Shown piece by piece: positions 31,136 to 38,923 of a stretch of 40,030 nucleotides of DNA; the stretch's first letter is position 1, and each line of letters begins with the position of its first letter. The stretch lies in NCBI GenBank assembly GCA_029940695.1, contig JAPYUP010000014.1:1-40030 (forward strand), read 5' to 3'. The notes under the pieces were generated by a model, which did not search any database, was not told the DNA's origin, and worked only from the letters and a program-made list of their open reading frames with translations. A program made the position numbers and the translations under genes. The stretch comes from Candidatus Thalassarchaeaceae archaeon. GTDB taxonomy: Archaea > Thermoplasmatota > Poseidoniia > Poseidoniales > Thalassarchaeaceae.

Positions 31136-34111
31136 ATGGTTGGCGCCATCACCCTCCTGCACCCAAAAGTCAGGATGATTGTCGAGGACTTGAGATGGTC
31201 CCTGACCCCGATTCAGGAGGCTGGCATCCCCGACCTCATAGAGGGGTCGGACAGGCTACTGATAGCGCCAACTGGGAGCGGTAAGACAGAAGCCGCGATA
31301 CTGCCTCTGATTTCACGGGCGATGTCCGAGGGCTGGACCGGCCTGTCCATCCTCTACGTCACTCCACTGAGGGCCCTCAATCGCGACATTGACAGGAGGC
31401 TTGGAAGAATGCTCGCCCCCCTCGGGCTCGATGTCGGGGTCAGGCACGGGGACACCACTCAGAAAGAGCGTCGACGGCAGTCTAGGTCTCCTCCAGAGCT
31501 TCTGGTCACAACCCCGGAGACAGCGCAAATCATGCTACAAGGAAGCCGATTGAGAGGTCATCTGGCTGGCATCAGGGCCATCGTGCTAGACGAGGTTCAC
31601 GATCTCGCGTCCTCTGAGAGGGGCTCGCAGCTCCTCGTGGGCCTCGAGCGGATCAAGGACCTCGGCAGCGAGCGGATGCAGCTGGTGGGGCTCTCGGCGA
31701 CTGTTGGGAACCCCAACGAGGTAGCTAGGTGGTTCTCGAAGCACGCTGAGCCGATCATCGGCCCGTCTCCCAGAGGCACGGACGTCGTTGTGCATAGAGA
31801 GCCGGTGAGCCGGGAGGACGAGTTGCTGTCAGTAGAGTGGTCAGTTTCCCCAGGCTCGGTGGCCGCCTTCAGGAGACTTGCCCGAACACTGCTGGAGGAC
31901 TCGCCGGCGTTGGTGTTCGTCAACTCTCGCAATACCGCGGAGACCGTCGCACAACGCCTCTCTTCAATGGCGCCCGAGTTGAGTTTGGGGGTTCATCACG
32001 GCAGCCTGGCCGCAGACACCAGAAGTGAGATGGAGCAGTCTCTGAGGGAGGGTGCCCTGCACGGAATGATATGCACCAGCAGCCTAGAACTCGGCATAGA
32101 CATCGGCACCATCCAGCAAGTGCACCAACTGCAGAGCCCTAGGTCCGTGGAACGCTTGCTACAGAGGGTCGGACGCGCGGAGCATCGCCTTGGTGGAACC
32201 GGGCGAGGCGAGATGCTGGCATGGGAGGTCGACGAGATCGCGGAATGCTCGGTAATCGCACGGCGGGCAATCGCTGGCGAACTGGAGGGGGTTGAGTGGA
32301 GGACAGGGCCGCGGGTGGTCGCAGCGAACCAGCTCATGCTGATGGCAATAGAAAGGGGCGTGGTACCGTTGTCCGAAGCAACCGAAATCATCCGAAGGTG
32401 CTCGATCTTCGAGGAATGGGACCACGGGTCGACTCTCGCAGTGCTGAGGGTCCTCGACAGCCGTTGGATGATTAGGCTCGTCGAGCGGCCAGAGGACTCG
32501 GATGTCCTCACTTGGCCTGGCAAACTTTGGAAGGTTTTGTCCTCGAAGACTGAGGGAGACGCCCCCTTGGAGCGTCCACCTTGGGATCAGGATCATCCCG
32601 AGGCAAATCGAATCAGATGGAGGAGTCAGTTGCTCCTCGGGCTTCCCGATACTCTCAGGGGAGGCTGGTTCTCGCCATCTGGTCGACTGGGGCGGACGCG
32701 GACCGAGCACTTCTCGATGATTCCCGACGAGCTCTCGTACCGGGTAAGGGACGTAGTGACTCGTCGAGTCATGGGCTCCGTCGACGAGGCCTTCGTACTC
32801 TCCTTGGGCGAGGAAGGAGAGGGTTCCGGGAAGGCTCGTTGCTTCGTGATGGCAGGGAGAACCTGGCAGATAATCGACGCGGACCCAGAGGCCGAGGAGC
32901 TCTCCGTGGCCCCGGTCAAGGAGCAGGGGTCTGCCCCGGTTTGGACGGGGGAGTTGCCCCCCGTCCCTCTGGCGATCGCAGAGGAAGTTGGTCGCCTTCG
33001 CAAGAGCGCTGCCGTTTCGGTAGAAGCAGTGGCAGAAGAAGCCGGAGTGCGCGAACTCAGCGATTACCCGCTCTCCGACTCTGCTAGAGAACTGTTGGTC
33101 AGCGCGGTGGTCGAGCATCTGGAAGCCACTGGAAAGCTCCCCGATGGAAGGACGCTGACAGTCGAACAGCGCGAGGGCACCGTGACGCTCAACACCTGCG
33201 CGGGCTCGAGGGTCAACGAGACCCTTGGGCACTTCATCCAAGCCATGGGATCCATGCGTGAGGGCAAGATGGGTCGAACCCTGATCGACCCCTATCGCAT
33301 CGCATTCCAAGTCCCGGGCACCAACGCCCAAGATGTGCTGGGATGGCTGTTGGAAACGCCTCCTGCCGCACTCGGCTCGATTCTCAGGATGACAATACCG
33401 AATGGGCGAGCCATTCGCTGGAGGATGGTGCAGGTCTCTAGGAAGATGGGCGTGCTCGGCAAGGGCGTGGATCCGAGAAGAGTCAACATAGAGGGACTGA
33501 TGGAGCGATATCGTGGTACTCCAGTGGTCGATGAGGCCCTCGATAAGCTGTTCCACGAGCGCATGGACATCGATGCCACCACCGACCTACTGAGAGCGAT
33601 TCAAGACGGCTCCGTTGAGTTGTTCCACACCCCGCCGGGCAGGCTCGGAGTCTCCCCCAGAAGCGAGAGGGACCTGCTGCTGCCCTCCTGGTCGGACAAG
33701 GAGCTCAGGGAGCGCCTCGAAGTACGCCTGCTGAACGAACGTGCCGTGCTCATCTGCCTGAATTGCGGTGGGAAGCGCAGAAGGAGAGTGGAGCGGATGG
33801 AAGGCGGCATCGGGCCATGTTCGTCCTGCGGAGGGGGCATGATGGCCTGCGCCCCTGAGCGGATGGAATCGCTCCTCGTCGAATGGACGGACAGTAACGA
33901 CCCAAAGGTTAGCGCGCGCATGTCGAAGAACGCCGAGCTGGTGCGAACTCACGGAATCGAGGCTGTGCTCTGCCTGATGGGCAGGGGTATAGCGGGAGAC
34001 ACCGCGACTAGGGTCCTGCGGGGTCACCAGCGAGGTGACAGGGTCGGACTCATGCGCGCAATCCACGGGGCTGAGCTGAACTACGCACGCACTCGCAGAT
34101 ACTGGTCCTGA
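31136..34111 (+). CDS. lhr: Lhr-type superfamily 2 DNA/RNA helicase
   Basis: A 991-residue 3'-5' helicase of the Lhr group, implicated in DNA repair or RNA processing. Motif order: LTPIQEAGIPDL (Q-motif), APTGSGKT (Walker A, 44-51), VTPLRALNRDI (Ia), TTPET (Ib), LDEVHD (DEVH, about 151-156), LSATVGNP (III), VFVNSRNTAE (IV), LGIDIGTI (V) and LLQRVGRAEHR (VI). The winged-helix and Lhr-specific beta-barrel domains follow. Near the end LICLNCGGKRRR...CSSCGGGMM forms a four-cysteine zinc site (about 870-905). ATG at 31136 begins just before LLHPKVR, where the family starts; an upstream ATG at 31115 is a weaker option. Confidence 0.93.
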   Translation: MVGAITLLHPKVRMIVEDLRWSLTPIQEAGIPDLIEGSDRLLIAPTGSGKTEAAILPLISRAMSEGWTGLSILYVTPLRALNRDIDRRLGRMLAPLGLDVGVRHGDTTQKERRRQSRSPPELLVTTPETAQIMLQGSRLRGHLAGIRAIVLDEVHDLASSERGSQLLVGLERIKDLGSERMQLVGLSATVGNPNEVARWFSKHAEPIIGPSPRGTDVVVHREPVSREDELLSVEWSVSPGSVAAFRRLARTLLEDSPALVFVNSRNTAETVAQRLSSMAPELSLGVHHGSLAADTRSEMEQSLREGALHGMICTSSLELGIDIGTIQQVHQLQSPRSVERLLQRVGRAEHRLGGTGRGEMLAWEVDEIAECSVIARRAIAGELEGVEWRTGPRVVAANQLMLMAIERGVVPLSEATEIIRRCSIFEEWDHGSTLAVLRVLDSRWMIRLVERPEDSDVLTWPGKLWKVLSSKTEGDAPLERPPWDQDHPEANRIRWRSQLLLGLPDTLRGGWFSPSGRLGRTRTEHFSMIPDELSYRVRDVVTRRVMGSVDEAFVLSLGEEGEGSGKARCFVMAGRTWQIIDADPEAEELSVAPVKEQGSAPVWTGELPPVPLAIAEEVGRLRKSAAVSVEAVAEEAGVRELSDYPLSDSARELLVSAVVEHLEATGKLPDGRTLTVEQREGTVTLNTCAGSRVNETLGHFIQAMGSMREGKMGRTLIDPYRIAFQVPGTNAQDVLGWLLETPPAALGSILRMTIPNGRAIRWRMVQVSRKMGVLGKGVDPRRVNIEGLMERYRGTPVVDEALDKLFHERMDIDATTDLLRAIQDGSVELFHTPPGRLGVSPRSERDLLLPSWSDKELRERLEVRLLNERAVLICLNCGGKRRRRVERMEGGIGPCSSCGGGMMACAPERMESLLVEWTDSNDPKVSARMSKNAELVRTHGIEAVLCLMGRGIAGDTATRVLRGHQRGDRVGLMRAIHGAELNYARTRRYWS

Positions 34112-34118
34112 CGCAACC

Positions 34119-34124
34119 AATATT
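34119..34124 (+). promoter_or_regulatory. TATA-like element for the kinase gene at 34149
   Basis: AATATT centred 27-28 bases before the ATG at 34149, in the 37-base gap after lhr; fits a leaderless promoter. Confidence 0.42.
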
Positions 34125-34148
34125 CACGGCCGGCCTCCCAGACCCCAT

Positions 34149-34688
34149 ATGCTGATTGGGCTGACTGGCAGGAACGCCTCTGGGAAGTCGACCTTGGTGG
34201 ACTGGTTTGCTGCCAAGGGGCTACACAGAGTGTCCTGCTCAGACTCGATTCGTTCATGGCTGACCGAGAAGGGCGTCGAGGCCACTAGGGAGGCTTTGAT
34301 CGAAGGCGGCAGGGAGCTACGTCGAGAGGGGGGTCCTGGGATACTGGCCGAGAAGCTGCTCGAGAGTCTGGAGGGCGAGGAGGCGGTAATCGACTCCATA
34401 CGAACACCAGCTGAGGTGGGGGCGTTGCGCTCTCGCGACGACTTCGTGCTAATCGAGGTCAGGGCGGATGAGGATCTGCGCTGGCAACGCCTCCAGAGAC
34501 GCGGCAGGTCTGGGGACCCGAGCGACAGAGGTACCTTCGTTGCACAGGAAAAGACCGAGGCGGAGGCCGAGGACGAAGCAGGCCAAGCCTTGGACGCGAC
34601 CGCCGACATGGCTGATTTTCAAGTGCTCAATGACGGAACGATCAGTGATCTAGTGAATAGGGTCGAGCAGCTCTGGTCGGAGCTCTAG
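34149..34688 (+). CDS. UPF0200/dephospho-CoA-kinase-like P-loop nucleotide kinase
   Basis: A 179-residue P-loop kinase. LIGLTGRNASGKSTLVDWFA is a Walker A of the nucleotide-kinase type, followed by VSCSDSIRSWLTEKG (the D-x-I-R region where UPF0200 proteins have GDVIRE), AVIDSIRTPAEVGALR and the LID-like RLQRRGRSGDPSD. Archaeal UPF0200 proteins are predicted nucleoside monophosphate or dephospho-CoA kinases; the exact substrate is not settled. Being tail to tail (4-base overlap) with dCMP deaminase hints at deoxynucleotide metabolism, but convergent placement is weak evidence. Confidence 0.72.
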   Translation: MLIGLTGRNASGKSTLVDWFAAKGLHRVSCSDSIRSWLTEKGVEATREALIEGGRELRREGGPGILAEKLLESLEGEEAVIDSIRTPAEVGALRSRDDFVLIEVRADEDLRWQRLQRRGRSGDPSDRGTFVAQEKTEAEAEDEAGQALDATADMADFQVLNDGTISDLVNRVEQLWSEL

Positions 34689-35152
34689 GACTGACGAACC
34701 GCAATCCCTCCCTCGTTCATCATTGCGATAGCGATGTCGAAGTCTGATCGCCAACGCTCGGGGACATCCACACCGGTCGGAAACACGACTTCGTTGACGC
34801 CGGCTTGGATCAGGGATCTCGCGCATCGAGAGCAGGGCGGCCATGAGATATAGGCTGTGTTGCCCTTGAGCGAGATTCCGATACGAGCGGCATGCATGAT
34901 GGCGTTCTCCTCGGCATGACAGATCAGGGGGTACTTCTTCTCCCGGTCCTCTAGCCTGTCCGAATCATCCTCTATGCCACGGGGGAAACCATTGAATCCG
35001 GTTGAGCGAATCTCCCGATCCTCCCCGACCACTACGCAACCCACCTTCGTCGACGGGTCCTTGCTCCACTCCGAGATGTGCTTGGCTAGTTCTAGGAACC
35101 GACTATCCCACTTCTCGCTCACAGGTCGCGTGGCAGGTGAGTGGGTAATCAT
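34685..35152 (-). CDS. dCMP deaminase / cytidine deaminase family
   Basis: Probably converts dCMP to dUMP, the precursor of dTMP. The 155-residue protein contains the zinc site HAEENAI (H79, E81) and PPCSRC (C107, C110), plus STKVGCVVVGEDREIRSTGF and NGFPRG, all typical of the dCMP deaminase (ComEB/T4 type) family. The start overlaps the folC stop (ATGA), so the two are translationally coupled. dCMP deaminase feeding thymidylate synthesis beside folate polyglutamylation is a sensible pairing, because thymidylate synthase needs folate. Confidence 0.88.
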   Translation of the reverse strand: MITHSPATRPVSEKWDSRFLELAKHISEWSKDPSTKVGCVVVGEDREIRSTGFNGFPRGIEDDSDRLEDREKKYPLICHAEENAIMHAARIGISLKGNTAYISWPPCSRCARSLIQAGVNEVVFPTGVDVPERWRSDFDIAIAMMNEGGIAVRQS

Positions 35153-36387
35153 CCTTCGGTTCTAGCACCTAGTGGGTGAATGGTGAGGGCTTCCCACAGA
35201 TCCAGTCCTTCTCTCCGTACGAGCTCCCCGAGGAGTTCGCCGACTAGGTAGATGCTGCCTGTGACGTAGACCCCGCAATCGAACTCGCCTGCCAACCTAA
35301 CCGCTCTGTCCATCGCAATTGCGGGGTCAGGGGAGATCTCCACCTCGACATACCCGAGCCTGGCTAGTTCACCGGCAAGTTCCTTTGGAGGGACTCCTGG
35401 TTTCCTGCCCTCAGGGACCTCAGTGACAACGGCGCGCACGAAGTTGCTAGTATTGGCGAACGGGGCCAACGTCGATTGTAGGTCGTGCTTCTGGGTCATT
35501 CCCAGCAGCAGTACGTGCCTCTGTCCATCGATGGCTCGTAGATCGTGACTCAGGCTCTCCTCGTTGTGGGCTGCGCTAATCCTGCAATCCACTCCGGGGG
35601 ACCATGCGAAGGCGTCATGCGTTCTCCCGGCCCAAGTGACATCGGTCTCCATCTCGGCCCATCCCAAGCGCTCAGCGATGATACAGGACAACTCATGGGC
35701 CACACCCTGCGCATCGTCGCTTTCCGGGTGGCACCAAACCAAATCTGGGGCAGCAATCCGCTCGATGGCAGCGCGGACCCCGGCATCGTCGTGGTGCAGG
35801 CACAACAGGGGCACTCCTTCACGGTGGATGCCAGCCTTCTCGGCCGCAATCTCCTCCAGCGTATCACCGAGCAGCTCGGTGTGATCCCTCGAAATCGTCG
35901 TGATTGCACAGATGTCCGCCTCGACCAGCCGCGTTGCATCCAAGCGACCGCCCAGTCCCGTCTCGATGACTGCTCGGTCCACTCCTGCCTTAGCGAAGGC
36001 GAGCATGGAGGCGAGGAAGGTGGCTTCGAAGTATGTCGGGTGGATTACTGGCTCGATGAGGCTGACCTGCCTAACTTCCTCGAGGTATCCGTCGAACTGC
36101 GCGGGACCGACTGGACGGCCATCGACTCTCGCTCGCTCCTCCACGGTGACGAGGTGCGGCGAGGTGAACAGACCGATGAGATGGCCATTGCGCGAGCCCA
36201 TCGCTGATAGGTGGGCACACAACGAGCCCTTGCCATTGGTGCCGGCGACATGGATGCTGGGGAAGGCTCGTTCGGGGTGCCCAAGGCGCTCGAGCATCTC
36301 GGCGCAGGTCGACAACCCGAGCCTGATGCCAGCCCCTATTCGGCCCGTCAACCAGTCCCTGATGTCAGGGGCGGGTGCCGAGGCCAT
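35149..36387 (-). CDS. folC: Folylpolyglutamate synthase / dihydrofolate synthase
   Basis: Adds glutamates to folates (and possibly glutamate to dihydropteroate) using ATP. 412 residues, normal length for FolC. FPSIHVAGTNGKGSLCAHLS is the P-loop region, then GLFTSPHLVTVEERARVDGR, a typical FolC strand-loop. AVIETGLGGRLDATRLV, AITTISRDHTELLGDTLEEI and AAEKAGIHREGVPLL carry the conserved ligase residues (D-H-T/LG and K). The C-terminal domain has VLLLGMTQKHD and VYVTGSIYLVGELLGEL. It is the first gene of a coupled pair with dCMP deaminase and is divergent from the presenilin-like gene. Archaea with tetrahydromethanopterin often lack FolC, so this suggests real folate use here. Confidence 0.93.
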   Translation of the reverse strand: MASAPAPDIRDWLTGRIGAGIRLGLSTCAEMLERLGHPERAFPSIHVAGTNGKGSLCAHLSAMGSRNGHLIGLFTSPHLVTVEERARVDGRPVGPAQFDGYLEEVRQVSLIEPVIHPTYFEATFLASMLAFAKAGVDRAVIETGLGGRLDATRLVEADICAITTISRDHTELLGDTLEEIAAEKAGIHREGVPLLCLHHDDAGVRAAIERIAAPDLVWCHPESDDAQGVAHELSCIIAERLGWAEMETDVTWAGRTHDAFAWSPGVDCRISAAHNEESLSHDLRAIDGQRHVLLLGMTQKHDLQSTLAPFANTSNFVRAVVTEVPEGRKPGVPPKELAGELARLGYVEVEISPDPAIAMDRAVRLAGEFDCGVYVTGSIYLVGELLGELVRREGLDLWEALTIHPLGARTEG

Positions 36388-36429
36388 GGTTGGGTCAAAG
36401 TGAAATGTGCCTTGAAGGTCGTGGGAGAT

Positions 36430-37512
36430 ATGGCGGATAGCGAGTTTGCTGAAGTGCTGGACGCCATACGTGAGCAGCGGACCGCGATGGCGGGAATGGC
36501 TGCCATGTTCACTACGTCAATCCTGATTGGAGTCTTCATACAACCTTGGTATAACTTCGACGAGTTAAGGGCCTTCGGGGGAGAAGGAACAAACGAGGCT
36601 GGCAACATGTTATTCGAACTAGTAATGATATTTATTTTCACAATTGGAATAATTTGGTTGGCTAGGAAGGGTCTCGAAGTCATAATCAAAGGGATAATTT
36701 TCTTCGCATTAGGATACAGCCTGTTGCTAGCGATTGCCCCATTTTTCGCTATTGTACTATCAATCTTAGGAATTGACAGCGGAGCTATTTGTGGAGTAGT
36801 GAGTCTTTCCATCAGCGTCGGACTCATGTTCACTCTGCATAAGTTCCCAGAGTGGTACGTGGTGAACACGGTCGGCGTCCTAGTTGGTGCGGGAGTCATA
36901 GTCATGATTGGAATCTCATTGGAGCCGGTTCTGATTATCCTCTTCATGATCCTAGCAGCCATCTACGATCACTGGGCGGTCAACAAGAGCAAGCACATGC
37001 TGGAATTGGCTGACACGATGATTGGGCTCAAACTCCCTGTTCTGCTGGTGGCTCCCAAGGAGTCGGGCTACACCTTCCTCGACCAAGAGGGCGATGTCAT
37101 GAGGCGGGAAGAATCAGTTGACGAAATGGGCAGAGGCGGCTCCGTCGCAGACGAGACTGTACCGAAGGCGGGGTCCAAGGGACGAGACGCCCTGTTCATG
37201 GGCCTAGGGGATGTCATCTTCCCCGGCATACTGGTTATCTCGTCAATCACCTTCCTGCCAGACACGGGGCCAGTTGTCTTCGACTTCTGGGGCGACTCCT
37301 ACACTCCAGTTCACTTGGGGCCAATGCTAGTGGGAATGGGCACGCTGGTCGGGGGCCTGGTGGGTTATATGGCCCTGATGACTCAGGTCGCACTGGGAAA
37401 GCCGCAGGCGGGTCTGCCACTGCTTAACGGAGGCAGCATCCTAGGTTACCTCTTGTCGGGCGCGTTGGCCCTCGGTATCGACCAACTCTGGCAGGACATA
37501 ACATTCCTCTGA
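36430..37512 (+). CDS. Presenilin/signal-peptide-peptidase-like intramembrane aspartyl protease (A22)
   Basis: A 360-residue multi-helix protein of the archaeal presenilin homologue group. The two catalytic aspartates are D180 in AIYDHWAV (YD motif) and D261 in GLGDVIFPG (GxGD motif); AGLPLLNGG (about 327-335) replaces the PAL motif. About nine helices precede and follow these, with an acidic and basic cytoplasmic loop at 210-250. Such proteins cleave peptides inside the membrane, for example signal-peptide remnants. The ATG at 36430 gives MADSEFAEVLDAIREQR; GTG 36421 is possible. The segment 36590-36790 is clearly AT-richer than its surroundings. A Ser-tRNA synthetase gene follows closely. 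Confidence 0.88.
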   Translation: MADSEFAEVLDAIREQRTAMAGMAAMFTTSILIGVFIQPWYNFDELRAFGGEGTNEAGNMLFELVMIFIFTIGIIWLARKGLEVIIKGIIFFALGYSLLLAIAPFFAIVLSILGIDSGAICGVVSLSISVGLMFTLHKFPEWYVVNTVGVLVGAGVIVMIGISLEPVLIILFMILAAIYDHWAVNKSKHMLELADTMIGLKLPVLLVAPKESGYTFLDQEGDVMRREESVDEMGRGGSVADETVPKAGSKGRDALFMGLGDVIFPGILVISSITFLPDTGPVVFDFWGDSYTPVHLGPMLVGMGTLVGGLVGYMALMTQVALGKPQAGLPLLNGGSILGYLLSGALALGIDQLWQDITFL

Positions 37513-37563
37513 TGGATGCCCAATGAGTTGAAGGGCGATAACCAAGCCAAAAGGCCGGTCACG

Positions 37564-38841
37564 ATGCTTGACATGTCCATGTTCAGGGAACATGCAGACG
37601 TCGTTCGAGCTGACCATGACCGCCGTGGCCTCACTCACGATGCCATCGACGAGGTCATCAGGCTCGATGAGGCGTGGCGCAAGGCGCAGTACGATGCGGA
37701 TCAGCTGCGAAGGCAGCGTAACGAAGCGGCCCGCGGAATTTCTGAGGCGAAGAAATCCGGCGATACAGCAGCAGCCGACTCGATTATCTCAGAGGTCGCT
37801 GACATAGGGGCGAAGATTGACGAGTTGTCGTCCCTGTCGGACGATTGTCTGTCTCAACGCGACGCGTTGCGGATGAGCGTGCCCAACGTCCTTCATGCCG
37901 AGGTGCCGGTCGGTGAAGATGATCAGAAGAACACCCTGCACAGCACCCACGGTGACAAGCCCGAACTCGGCTTCGAGGCTCGCAACCACAACGACTTGGT
38001 AGAGATGAGCGGTTGGGTGGACCAAGCTCGTGGAGCCAAGGTCGCAGGGAGTCGCTTCTACTTCCTACAGGGTGATCTAGCACGACTCGAGATGGCTTTG
38101 CAACAGTATGGTGCTGACTTCCTGATAGAGCGCGGCTACACTCTGGTGCAGCCGCCGCTGATGATGAACCGAGAGGCCTACGAGGGTGTCACCGACCTCA
38201 GCGACTTCGAGACGGTGATGTACGGCATAGAGCCCGATCCGTACTACCTCATCGCGACAAGCGAGCACCCCCTGACTGCGATGCGGATGGACGAAATTAT
38301 CGAGCCGGCCGAGCTACCGATTAAGCTGGTTGGTATCTCCGCATGCTTCCGCCGCGAGGTCGGGGCGCACGGACTCTCTGATAGAGGAATCTGGAGGGTG
38401 CACCAGTTCACCAAAGTCGAGCAAATCGTCATCTGCGAGCCGAAGGACTCGTGGGGGCACCACGAGGATCTGCTGCAGAACGCCATCGACATGTGGGATA
38501 GCCTCGGGCTCCACTACAGAGTGGTCAACATCTGCACGGGCGACATGGGGACCGTAGCTGCGAGGAAGTACGACCTAGAGGCCTGGCTGCCAGGTGCTGG
38601 GGCATACAAGGAGGTCGTCTCGTGCTCGAACTGTACCGACTACCAGGCCAACCGGCTGCGAATCCGCTATCGCACGACAGAGGGCAATTCAGCTGTGCAC
38701 ACTCTGAACTCGACTGCCATTGCCACGAGTCGTGCACTCGTCGCCATTATGGAGCAATACCAGAACAAGGATGGTTCAGTGGGCGTTCCCGATGTTCTTC
38801 GCCCGTACGTGGATGGCAAGACGACGCTGGAGCCGCTCTGA
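37564..38841 (+). CDS. serS: Seryl-tRNA synthetase (class II, common type)
   Basis: Charges tRNA-Ser. 425 residues. The N-terminal coiled-coil arm (about 5-105) has MFREHADVVRADHDRRGLTH and QLRRQRNEAARGISEAKK; the core has LVEMSGWVDQARGAKVAGSR, YFLQGDLARLEMALQQYG, motif 2 in CFRREVGAHGLSDRGIWRVH and HQFTKVEQ, and motif 3 in TLNSTAIATSRALVAIMEQY. It is the common SerRS, not the rare methanogenic type. ATG at 37564 (MLDMSMFREHADVV) matches family N-termini; an ATG at 37516 directly after the presenilin gene is in frame and cannot be excluded. Likely co-transcribed with the protease. Confidence 0.94.
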   Translation: MLDMSMFREHADVVRADHDRRGLTHDAIDEVIRLDEAWRKAQYDADQLRRQRNEAARGISEAKKSGDTAAADSIISEVADIGAKIDELSSLSDDCLSQRDALRMSVPNVLHAEVPVGEDDQKNTLHSTHGDKPELGFEARNHNDLVEMSGWVDQARGAKVAGSRFYFLQGDLARLEMALQQYGADFLIERGYTLVQPPLMMNREAYEGVTDLSDFETVMYGIEPDPYYLIATSEHPLTAMRMDEIIEPAELPIKLVGISACFRREVGAHGLSDRGIWRVHQFTKVEQIVICEPKDSWGHHEDLLQNAIDMWDSLGLHYRVVNICTGDMGTVAARKYDLEAWLPGAGAYKEVVSCSNCTDYQANRLRIRYRTTEGNSAVHTLNSTAIATSRALVAIMEQYQNKDGSVGVPDVLRPYVDGKTTLEPL

Positions 38842-38923
38842 GGCCCAGATGCTCGCATGTGCTGCTGGACCTTGATTTGGCAATGGGATAATTTCATCAC
38901 CGCATCGATTCGCATCATAGGCA

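Noticed and set aside
32159-33556. Minus-strand frame of 465 codons inside lhr
   Set aside because: Antisense shadow of the helicase, which has all its motifs in the plus frame; the minus protein looks random with many His, Pro and Arg.
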